Shown here: positions 6,688 through 13,242 of the stretch, piece by piece | Layout: each line of letters starts with the position of its first letter | Numbering within the stretch: the first letter of the stretch is position 1 | From: a virus | Virus record (IMG/VR): IMGVR_UViG_3300032331_003909 | Span: 1-28,974 of that record | Strand: one strand, 5' to 3' | DNA: 28,974 nucleotides | The notes under the pieces: generated by a model | Database searches by the model: none | What the model was told of the DNA's origin: nothing | Seen by the model: only the letters and a program-made list of their open reading frames with translations | Translations under genes and position numbers: made by a program

Positions 6688-9060
6688 ATGAAAAATTTAG
6701 ATGGATTTTATAGGGGAGTTATTGTTCAAAACAATGACCCAAAAAAGTTGGGGAGAGTTAAGGTTTTCGTTCCACACATGCACCTTTCTTTAATTGACTT
6801 GGAAGAAAGTGACCATGACAAGGAATTTTATTTTGGAGAATTCGGAACAAATTATCAAAAGAAAGACCCAAATCTAGTCGATCTCACAAAATACATGGAG
6901 AAAATCAAGCTTAAACTTCCTTGGGCAGAGGTTTCTCTTCCAATTACGGGAGGCGGTTATAGCTCATTTAACTCTGCATCAAACAAGGCGACAATTTCCG
7001 ATAGCCCATCCTATGCAAATCAAATTGCAGAAGATGATGGATCAACTGGAGCACCAGCGGGTGCAGAAGTTAAGGCTAATCCACCATCGGATCGTTTTTC
7101 TTCTTCTTCTGACAATCCAAATCCCCTTGGTGCTACATATAACACCCAATCTTTTTACAATGCCCCAAAAGGAATGTTTGGTATTCCCCAAGTTAATACC
7201 AAAGTTTGGCTGTTTTTCTTGGATGGGAACCCAAATACACCTGTTATTTTTGGATATAGTCCATCAGCTTCCAGTTATAGTCAAATTTATGATGATACCA
7301 ATCATCCAAGTGGATACGAGAACAATGATCCAACGCAAGAAGCAAATCCAGAAAATGTAAAAAGAAGAAACATGATGACTATCAACCAAAAAGGGGGTAG
7401 TATTAGTTTCAATGGAACGGATAATGAAGAGTCGTTAAGCATTGCCCATGACAGTGGTTCATATAACGAGTTCAACAACTCTGGTCAACAGAATCTTGTG
7501 ATGGGACAAAAGAGCAGTTTGGTTAAAGGTTCTTCTTTTTCTACGATAGATGATACACATTCATTCCATTGTGGAGAGGATTCAAACGTTTCTGTTCAGA
7601 AGGATGTAAAGATAACAATTGGAAGTGCAAATTATGCAGCTGCACAAAGATGGAAAGATGCTGCATCTAATATACATGCTGTTAAAAGTCTTCCAGAGAC
7701 TCAAAATTCAGGAAGTGATGCGTTTTATTCCTCACCTCTTGCTAAAAAAAGTGGAGAAAATGGCCCATGTCCAGCGTGTAGTCAGGGAAGATCATATAAA
7801 ACATTAAAAGGTGGGAATGGTGACGAGAAAAATAATAAGACAATTGATGAGGGGCAAACTTCTTTTATTGATAGTCTTAAAGATAATTTTTTGGCATTTT
7901 TTGGAAAGAAGAGTAAGCTTGAAATAGAAGATGCAAAGGAAGAACAATTTCCAAAAACAGAAAATTGCCCTGTTTGTTCAGGAAGTGGAAAATCACCATC
8001 ATCCATGGGTGGAAACTTCCCAAAGGAAGAAAGAAAAGAGGAAACGGGAAATCTTTATTTGAACTCAGCACAGGACTTTTTTGAAGCGGAAAATGATTTG
8101 GGAGAAGGCGGAAGTTTAACTCTCAATGTTACCAAGGATGTATTCTTGAGTGTTGGATGTGCATCGAATGACTTTGATAGTGTCCGAGTTAACAACCAAG
8201 GGTCCGCACATGATATAGGATTAAAATTGGATGGGGAAAACGGTGTTTATCCCTCCCCAGTTGTTGGAGCGGTAGTGGAGAAGGTTCATGTGGATAGGTT
8301 TCCAGGTGGACAGTTTACGGTGGACGCTCAAAATGGAATCAACCTATTGGGCGGTTCTGGTGGGATCGATTTCAGTAGCACAGGAGTCATGAGCATTCAC
8401 GGAACAATTGCAGAAGTTACTGGAGAACAGGTAAATATTAGTGCAAAGAGCGGACTAAATATTGCAACTGATGATGTTCTTTCCATTAAAGGTTCAAATA
8501 TCTCAATTCAATCGTCCAATCAAGTGTTTGTTAAAACTGTTCTTGCAGTGGATGGAAATATAGTGTGTCGTGGAGGAATCATGGCGCAGGGAGAAGTATA
8601 TCTTCAACACGTTACAGCACCCGTTTCATTTCAAGAAACCGAATATCAGGCAGAATTGTATGGGACATCGTATGGAGAGAAGCAAATGGTGATGGGATTT
8701 ATAAAAAACACACAAACTATCACTATGGATATACCCGGTCTTGGAAACGATATCCCTTGCCTTGTAAAACAAACCGTTCCAATCTATACAACAGACAGTG
8801 GACAAAAAGCGGAAGATGGATGTATTTTTGTATATCCACATAGTCACGTCTTTAGAAATTTACCATTAAAACTCACAACCACATATGAATCGACTAGAAG
8901 AAGAGCGGCTGGAATAGAAGTCGCTGTAAGTGGTCCAATCGAGGCAAGTAAAATTTCCAATGGTTTAACTTGTCCTGAAATAAAAGGAACAACAAAAGAG
9001 GGTAACACTGGACTAAGTAATCAATTAAAGGCAAAGGAATTTACACCAATAGAAGTATGA
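6688..9060 (+). CDS. 5: Baseplate hub spike, gp5-like, without lysozyme domain
   Basis: A 790-residue homologue of the T4 gp5/VgrG spike. An OB-fold starts at once (YRGVIVQNNDPKKLGRVKVF, residues 8-27) and resumes at GIPQVNTKVWLFFLDGNPNTP near residues 170-190. The T4 lysozyme domain is absent. Residues from about 230 carry repeated short Gly/Ser-rich beta segments, ending in DGNIVCRGGIMAQGEVYLQ, consistent with the trimeric beta-helix needle. Two zinc-knuckle-like pairs, CPAC (C361, C364) and CPVCSGSG (C427, C430), are inserted in the middle and are not a feature of T4 gp5. It overlaps the next gene by ATGA. Hub-spike identity is secure; the metal binding is inferred. Confidence 0.88.
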   Translation: MKNLDGFYRGVIVQNNDPKKLGRVKVFVPHMHLSLIDLEESDHDKEFYFGEFGTNYQKKDPNLVDLTKYMEKIKLKLPWAEVSLPITGGGYSSFNSASNKATISDSPSYANQIAEDDGSTGAPAGAEVKANPPSDRFSSSSDNPNPLGATYNTQSFYNAPKGMFGIPQVNTKVWLFFLDGNPNTPVIFGYSPSASSYSQIYDDTNHPSGYENNDPTQEANPENVKRRNMMTINQKGGSISFNGTDNEESLSIAHDSGSYNEFNNSGQQNLVMGQKSSLVKGSSFSTIDDTHSFHCGEDSNVSVQKDVKITIGSANYAAAQRWKDAASNIHAVKSLPETQNSGSDAFYSSPLAKKSGENGPCPACSQGRSYKTLKGGNGDEKNNKTIDEGQTSFIDSLKDNFLAFFGKKSKLEIEDAKEEQFPKTENCPVCSGSGKSPSSMGGNFPKEERKEETGNLYLNSAQDFFEAENDLGEGGSLTLNVTKDVFLSVGCASNDFDSVRVNNQGSAHDIGLKLDGENGVYPSPVVGAVVEKVHVDRFPGGQFTVDAQNGINLLGGSGGIDFSSTGVMSIHGTIAEVTGEQVNISAKSGLNIATDDVLSIKGSNISIQSSNQVFVKTVLAVDGNIVCRGGIMAQGEVYLQHVTAPVSFQETEYQAELYGTSYGEKQMVMGFIKNTQTITMDIPGLGNDIPCLVKQTVPIYTTDSGQKAEDGCIFVYPHSHVFRNLPLKLTTTYESTRRRAAGIEVAVSGPIEASKISNGLTCPEIKGTTKEGNTGLSNQLKAKEFTPIEV

Positions 9061-9788
9061 TGTCGTTTTCAAAATACATTACAGAATCAGCATCGTCTGA
9101 TTTCAAAAATAACATACAAAAAACAATTTCTTTTTTGGAAAAGAAAAAGAAAGTTTTGTTTCTCACCACATCGAATCGATATGAAAAAAATGTGGATGAT
9201 GTTCCAAAAAGCACACAGATCGCATATCACATTCAAGAAATGGTTGGAATGAAAAAAATAGAAATTGTTGAAGTTCCAAATCTCAACATATACAATTGCG
9301 AAGGAAATGTGAGTAGTGCAAATGGAAATGGATGTGGAAAAAAAGAAGCATTGTTGGAAGATAAAGCAAAAAATCCCACAGGTTTTCACAGGTGTTGGTG
9401 TTCATTGCACCATAAAGATGATGAACTTTGGAAGATTTCAAGACCTCTATTTGAATCCGATTGTGTTTTATTTTTTGGTTCCGTTAGGTGGGGTCAGACC
9501 AATGCAATTTATCAGAAAATCATAGAAAGACTCTGTTGGATTGAAAACAGGCACACGACATTAAGGGAATCCAATATTGTTGGAAATATATCCGCTGGAA
9601 TTATTCTTACTGGACAGAATTGGAATGGTGAAAATGTCATAGAAACCCAAAAACAAGTCTTAAAATTTTATGGATTTGATGTTCAAAATGATATTTGTTG
9701 GAATTGGCAATATACAAACAATGCAAATGACGAATCAAAAGATTCATACAAACAAGCAATCAAAGAATTTAACGAAGAGCTTCTCTAA
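9057..9788 (+). CDS. NADPH-dependent FMN reductase-like flavoprotein with N-terminal head-targeting-like tag
   Basis: A 243-residue flavodoxin-fold protein. The phosphate-binding strand-loop VLFLTTSNRYEKN (about residues 33-45) is followed by CEGNVSSANGNGCG, then NPTGFHRCWCS, then FFGSVRWGQTN and WIENRHTTL, a pattern of NAD(P)H-dependent FMN reductases. It should reduce flavin or quinone substrates. About 32 residues precede the core; they start MMSFSKYITE|S, strikingly like the T4 internal-protein targeting peptide MKTYQEFIAE|A. The ATGATG start overlaps the gp5 stop, so either Met could be used. Its stop codon forms part of the next late box. The enzyme family call is good; packaging into the head is inference. 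Confidence 0.78.
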   Translation: MMSFSKYITESASSDFKNNIQKTISFLEKKKKVLFLTTSNRYEKNVDDVPKSTQIAYHIQEMVGMKKIEIVEVPNLNIYNCEGNVSSANGNGCGKKEALLEDKAKNPTGFHRCWCSLHHKDDELWKISRPLFESDCVLFFGSVRWGQTNAIYQKIIERLCWIENRHTTLRESNIVGNISAGIILTGQNWNGENVIETQKQVLKFYGFDVQNDICWNWQYTNNANDESKDSYKQAIKEFNEELL

Positions 9789-9791
9789 ATA
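9785..9791 (+). promoter_or_regulatory. Late promoter box CTAAATA
   Basis: Five bases before ATG 9797; its TAA is the stop codon of the flavoprotein gene. Confidence 0.8.
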
Positions 9792-9796
9792 ACAAT

Positions 9797-10834
9797 ATGT
9801 CTAGGTTTGATAACACAATTAATGCACTTTTGGAGAGTTTGATTTTTGAGCAAGATCAAAGCGAAATTGAAAAGGCAAAAGAAATCGCCGATAAAGCTAG
9901 ACAAGATATTAAAACTCAATTTGATGCTGATCCTGAAATATTTGTACAAAATGCCAACAATAAAATAGCATCTTACGATTATTTAGCCAATGCATTCGTG
10001 GATTATGTTACAAAAATAAAAGACTCTTCCATAAAAACAATTCAAGACACCTCAAGTATAAAAGAACAGACCGATGATACACTTCAAGATGTAACATCCA
10101 AGGTAAAGGATTTCGCTCTTCAATTTGGAAAAAAGGCTGGAAGTGTGATTGGTGGAACATTTGAAAAAGGACTCGATCTTGTCACAGATGAACTTGTTGA
10201 AAAAGTACCATCGATCATGAAAGGACTTATGGGGTCGGAAACATATGATAAAGTTAGAGCGGAAGTTGATCAAATGGAAGATAGTTTTTTGTATAAGGTG
10301 TTTGCATTTTTGGACCCAACAGGCGTATTGTCTTGGACATATTTGGAGGAAGCTAAAGCTCTTTATGAAAAAAATCTCGGAACAGAAAACGAAGATATAT
10401 ACACATTGAATCTTTTAGCGGCGGCAGTGGCCGTGATACCCGGCGTTAGTGCATTGAAAATATTCACCGTTCCTTTCAAAATATTATCACCATTAACAAA
10501 AATTTTCGGTATTGGAAGAGCGGAGAGAATAGCTAAAGCTGTTGCAAATGAATTTAAAACGGCATTTAATTTGGGAGGCAAGATGCGAAAAGCAACAACA
10601 ATTGGGGGGAAAATTGGAGCATTTGCAAAAAATATCGCAAAACCAATTAAACCTATTGCAAAACTTTTTGCATCTGGTGCAAAAGCAGCTACAGTAATTG
10701 CTTCTGGTGACATCCCTCAAACTTGGAAAGATTGGACAGAGGAAGGTAAAAAGGAACTGGAAAAAGTTAAACCAGCTGAAAGAACATTGGGTAAATTCCC
10801 AAGTTTTGCAGGACTATCAACGCAAAGATTTTAA
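9797..10834 (+). CDS. Putative ejected/internal virion protein with hydrophobic helices
   Basis: A 345-residue protein not matched to a named family. The N terminus MSRFDNTINALLE|S resembles a capsid-targeting tag with an LxE site. A long charged, probably coiled-coil region follows (residues 15-180), then FLDPTGVLSW and a hydrophobic segment LNLLAAAVAVIPGVSALKIF near residues 204-223, then a lysine-rich, glycine/alanine-rich region (about 240-310) with repeated IGGKIGAF and IAKPIKPIAKLFASG stretches that look amphipathic. This arrangement suits a protein that contacts or crosses membrane during DNA entry, but no activity can be shown. A CTAAATA box lies 5 nt upstream. Its 3' end overlaps the convergent NUDIX gene by 18 bases. 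Confidence 0.55.
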   Translation: MSRFDNTINALLESLIFEQDQSEIEKAKEIADKARQDIKTQFDADPEIFVQNANNKIASYDYLANAFVDYVTKIKDSSIKTIQDTSSIKEQTDDTLQDVTSKVKDFALQFGKKAGSVIGGTFEKGLDLVTDELVEKVPSIMKGLMGSETYDKVRAEVDQMEDSFLYKVFAFLDPTGVLSWTYLEEAKALYEKNLGTENEDIYTLNLLAAAVAVIPGVSALKIFTVPFKILSPLTKIFGIGRAERIAKAVANEFKTAFNLGGKMRKATTIGGKIGAFAKNIAKPIKPIAKLFASGAKAATVIASGDIPQTWKDWTEEGKKELEKVKPAERTLGKFPSFAGLSTQRF

Positions 10835-11242
10835 TGATTTCAAGACATCTGGAAGACATATTTCAAAAATCTTAGAAATTTTTATTTTATCCAAGTTTTC
10901 CAATTTAACCCAAGAATAGTCGATATGTTCATCGGATAAAGTTATATCGTGAAAAGGTTCATTGACCTTGAAAATATAAGTAAAATATTTGTTTCCACGT
11001 ATTTTAAATTCAAGTTCTTTTTTATTGACTCCTTTTATTGTTCCAATTTCTTCCTTCGCCTCCCTTTTTGCGGTTTCCAAAGGTGTTTCTTGTTCAATTG
11101 GCTTTCCGCCAACAAAACCCCACTTTTTATTTGGTTTTTTAAGAAGTAGAATTCTCTCTCCATCGTAAAAAACAATTCCTGCACCGTGGAATCTGTTAAT
11201 GTTCGATTCCTTGATAATTTTGTATGCTTCAAAAATGTTCAT
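10817..11242 (-). CDS. NUDIX hydrolase with N-terminal head-targeting-like tag
   Basis: A 141-residue NUDIX protein that should hydrolyse a nucleoside diphosphate linked to another group (dNTP, NDP-sugar, ADP-ribose or capped RNA; substrate not readable). The full NUDIX box GX5EX7REUXEEXGU is present at G46, E52, R60-E61, E64-E65 and G67. The core begins at FHGAGIVFYDGERILLLKK; ahead of it are 16 residues, MNIFEAYKIIKE|SNIN, that fit the tag shared by neighbouring proteins. A CTTAAATA late box (minus strand, 11248-11255) lies 5 nt before the ATG, so it is expressed late. It is the only minus-strand gene in the 4472-16593 block and overlaps the gene at 9797 at their 3' ends. It sits beside the tandem hairpins at 11262-11367. 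Confidence 0.9.
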   Translation of the reverse strand: MNIFEAYKIIKESNINRFHGAGIVFYDGERILLLKKPNKKWGFVGGKPIEQETPLETAKREAKEEIGTIKGVNKKELEFKIRGNKYFTYIFKVNEPFHDITLSDEHIDYSWVKLENLDKIKISKIFEICLPDVLKSLKSLR

Positions 11243-11247
11243 AGAAG

Positions 11248-11255
11248 TATTTAAG
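11248..11255 (-). promoter_or_regulatory. Late promoter box CTTAAATA
   Basis: Minus strand, five bases before the NUDIX ATG at 11242. Confidence 0.75.
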
Positions 11256-11261
11256 ATAAAC

Positions 11262-11367
11262 GGCTGATTCGTCTAGGTGATCTTTAGTCGCCTAGATGAA
11301 TCAGCCCTGATCGTTAAGGGCTGAGTGAAAACCATGTGATCTTTAGTCGCATGGATGAAACTCAGCC
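11262..11367 (+). ncRNA. Tandem hairpins with identical loop TCTTTAG
   Basis: Two direct-repeat hairpins. Hairpin 1, 11262-11306: 19 bp stem with two or three G-U pairs when read as RNA, loop TCTTTAG at 11281-11287. Hairpin 2, 11319-11367: outer stem of 8 bp, a 5x5 internal loop, inner 8 bp stem, the same 7-base loop at 11340-11346. The inner stems differ (CTAGG/CCTAG versus CCATG/CATGG) but remain paired, as if selected for structure. Both begin GGCTGA and end TCAGCC. A third hairpin, 11301-11308 with 11317-11324, uses the 3' foot of the first and the 5' foot of the second, so it excludes both. No T-run follows on either strand, so simple terminators are unlikely. It could be RNA on either strand or a DNA palindrome bound by protein. 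Confidence 0.6.
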
Positions 11368-11410
11368 AAAAAATAATTAGAAAAAATCATTGAAAATGAA
11401 AATAGCAACA

Positions 11411-11417
11411 CTAAATA
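11411..11417 (+). promoter_or_regulatory. Late promoter box CTAAATA without a gene behind it
   Basis: Same sequence as the gene-linked boxes, but the next good gene starts 298 bases away. It may drive the structured region at 11423-11700. Confidence 0.5.
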
Positions 11418-11702
11418 ATTTAAACTCCTTTAATGGAGATAGTTCTTTAAAAAAGAATAAAAAGACCTTTCAGTGGCGTAGCGAGATTAACTTCTTAGGA
11501 TGCTGATACCAAGTAAATCAAAGGCAAAAAGAACATACTATGGATGTTCATCGTCTGGAACAGACGATTACAGGCATGGAGCTAAAATAAGACCAAACAA
11601 ACTTGATTTGAATGGCATAAGCAATGAAGTGCTGAAAAAGAAAGAACATTTATGTTCTGGAAGCCAGCGGGTCTTTAGCTCACTGGTAGTTCACGATCTT
11701 TT

Positions 11703-11709
11703 CTAAATA
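11703..11709 (+). promoter_or_regulatory. Late promoter box CTAAATA
   Basis: Five bases before ATG 11715. Confidence 0.8.
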
Positions 11710-11714
11710 ATAAC

Positions 11715-12155
11715 ATGAGATTCGATGACTTTGTAAATAAAATTCTAAGAGAGGCAACTTTTTCCACGCAACCAAAAGACGTGAAAAATGTTCCAACAAC
11801 TACACCAAAAGATGGTTTATCCGCTATTACAGGAGTTTCCACACAAGGGACACCAGTAAACCAACAACAAGTAACTCAACAAGGTCAAGTTGTGCAACAA
11901 CCACAGAAACAAGAAGTCGATTCTTCAGATCAAGATACCGATTCATCCGATGCAATTGAAGGATTAGTTGATGCAATTGAAAAAGGAAATAAACAACAAG
12001 AAGATTTTTATAAAAAAATGATAGCTACAATGACTGCACAAAAGGCACAAGCATCAACAACTCCAGCCCAAACAACATCTCCAACAACTGCACCAGCAAC
12101 AAATGTTCCAAATTCTCAACAAATTATTGCTAATTTGCAAAAACTTGGACAGTAA
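11715..12155 (+). CDS. Probable internal head protein, low complexity
   Basis: A 146-residue Gln/Thr/Pro-rich protein without recognisable fold. The N terminus MRFDDFVNKILRE|A fits the tag shared by its neighbours, with an LRE|A site at residue 13. After it comes a disordered stretch rich in Q, T and P, an acidic patch (SSDQDTDSSDAIEG), a short helix around residues 75-100 and another TTxA-rich stretch. The position, two genes before scaffold and capsid, matches where T4 keeps small prohead core genes. A CTAAATA box is 5 nt upstream of the ATG. Probably packed in the prohead core and trimmed; no biochemical role can be read. Confidence 0.6.
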   Translation: MRFDDFVNKILREATFSTQPKDVKNVPTTTPKDGLSAITGVSTQGTPVNQQQVTQQGQVVQQPQKQEVDSSDQDTDSSDAIEGLVDAIEKGNKQQEDFYKKMIATMTAQKAQASTTPAQTTSPTTAPATNVPNSQQIIANLQKLGQ

Positions 12156-12159
12156 ACAG

Positions 12160-12167
12160 TATAAATA
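12160..12167 (+). promoter_or_regulatory. Late promoter box TATAAATA
   Basis: Exact T4 consensus, nine bases before ATG 12177. Confidence 0.85.
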
Positions 12168-12176
12168 ATTCATAAT

Positions 12177-13238
12177 ATGGGTAAAAACTCCGATCATAAA
12201 AATATTTTTGAATCTTATTATAACAATGTTGTGTTAAATGAACAAACTGATCTCTCAAAAGAGGACATTGTTAATTTAAATGCGCTTTTGAAAACAGCAA
12301 CTGGTGATGCGAAAAAATCAATTCAAGCTGAAATTGATAAAAGAGTGAGTCAAGTAGCACTAGCACAACAACCCAAAGACGTGTATAAGGGTAATGAGGA
12401 TAATAGCGACCTTAAATGGGATGAACATAGCGCACCACCAGCACCAGTATCAGCAGCACCAGAGACAGCGCAACCAGCACAAGTAGCAACTCAACAACCA
12501 CAAGTAGCAGCACCTCAACCCACAACTGGTAGTGGAGAGTTTGATGAAATTGCAAATTTAAAAGCAGCATTGAATAATCCGAATTTAGATCCAACGCTAA
12601 AAAAAATAGTACAAGATAGGATCACTGAATTATCAAAACAACCACAACCACAAGCGAAACAAGCGGCTCAACCAAAAGCACAATCTTCTGGAGGGGGATC
12701 AATAGTTGATTATTTGGCTAGTAAAGGGCAACCTACAGATAAAGCATCTAGAGCAAAACTTGCAGCACAAGAAGGTATACAAAATTATAGTGGAACAGCT
12801 GAACAAAATATTCAACTTTTAAATAAACTAAAAAGTAAAGAAAAATCATCAGCACAACAACCTGCAACTCAGAAAGCAGCACAACCAGCAAAAAAATCAG
12901 GCGGGGTATCCAAGGCTGTTGGTGATGTCGGCACATCAATTAAAAAAGGTTTAGTTGGTAGCGAAAAACCACTTGGAGGTGCAGCGGGACTCGCTTCAAA
13001 AGGAATTGCAAGTGTTGGAAATCTCGCAAAAGGTGCAGCAAAAGGAATTGGGAGGGCATTAGTTGGAGATCAAGATGAATCTGAAGAAGAAGGATTCGTT
13101 CAATTTGAAAATAATAATATTGCTAAATTTTTAAAATCTCTATCTGAAAAAGATTATTCTAACGCCAATAAATATTTAAAAACTATTGTGGATAATAAAA
13201 TAAATCGTAATGTTTTAAAAAACATAAATAATAAATAA
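12177..13238 (+). CDS. Probable prohead core/internal protein, paralogue of the next gene
   Basis: A 353-residue protein, mostly disordered and Ala/Gln/Pro/Lys-rich, framed by two conserved ends. The N-terminal end has SDHKNIFESYYNNVVLNE|Q, tag-like with LNE at residues 20-22. The C-terminal end, IAKFLKSLSEKDYSNANKYL (from about residue 313), is shared with the next protein and recalls the helical start of T4 gp67 (a short helix-turn-helix ending in a lysine-rich tail). Between them are a helical stretch (residues 28-60), Pro/Gln/Ala runs, and a Gly/Ala/Lys region like that of basic DNA-binding tails. A perfect TATAAATA box at 12160-12167 precedes it. Likely part of the scaffold core or ejected contents. 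Confidence 0.6.
   Translation: MGKNSDHKNIFESYYNNVVLNEQTDLSKEDIVNLNALLKTATGDAKKSIQAEIDKRVSQVALAQQPKDVYKGNEDNSDLKWDEHSAPPAPVSAAPETAQPAQVATQQPQVAAPQPTTGSGEFDEIANLKAALNNPNLDPTLKKIVQDRITELSKQPQPQAKQAAQPKAQSSGGGSIVDYLASKGQPTDKASRAKLAAQEGIQNYSGTAEQNIQLLNKLKSKEKSSAQQPATQKAAQPAKKSGGVSKAVGDVGTSIKKGLVGSEKPLGGAAGLASKGIASVGNLAKGAAKGIGRALVGDQDESEEEGFVQFENNNIAKFLKSLSEKDYSNANKYLKTIVDNKINRNVLKNINNK
13223..13237 (+). promoter_or_regulatory. Double late box CATAAATA / AATAAATA
   Basis: Two overlapping boxes; the second is five bases before ATG 13243 and runs into the previous stop codon. Confidence 0.75.
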
Positions 13239-13242
13239 CAAT

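Larger units (their letters stand above)
11411..11710 (+). ncRNA. Possible late-transcribed structured RNA / gene-poor region
   Basis: No convincing gene lies between 11243 and 11714. A CTAAATA box at 11411-11417 predicts a transcript starting near 11423. That transcript would open with a small hairpin (CTCC/GGAG, 11426-11439) and contain GAACAT/ATGTTC (11531-11549), a perfect 8 bp hairpin with GAA loop (11550-11568), a second GAACAT/ATGTTC hairpin (11644-11657), and a 12 bp helix with one 4-base bulge between 11579-11594 and 11670-11681. The third copy of TCTTTAG (11672-11678) is in that helix. AAAGACC at 11461 could compete for the same partner. The density of pairing suggests a structured RNA or long leader; no known RNA family was recognised. 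A 68-codon ORF at 11500-11706 overlaps it. Confidence 0.4.

Noticed and set aside
11195-11215. T-arm-like GTTCGATTCC
   Set aside because: Lies inside the NUDIX coding sequence and has no other tRNA parts around it.
11262-11367. Tandem hairpins as ordinary terminators
   Set aside because: No T-run follows on either strand.
11301-11367. Hammerhead ribozyme core (CTGAG...GAAAC)
   Set aside because: The CUGANGA element is imperfect and the required third stem would use bases already in the core.
11668-11690. tRNA-like 5' segment (TTTAGCTCACTGGTAG)
   Set aside because: Matches a tRNA D-arm by eye, but no matching D-stem 3' side, anticodon arm, TTCGA T-arm or acceptor partner follows before the next gene.
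11500-11706. 68-codon ORF in the gene-poor region, ending on the TAA of the next late box
   Set aside because: No promoter box at usual distance, no ribosome site, no recognisable domain, and it coincides with dense hairpins. The stop/box coincidence is weakly in its favour, so it is only noted.
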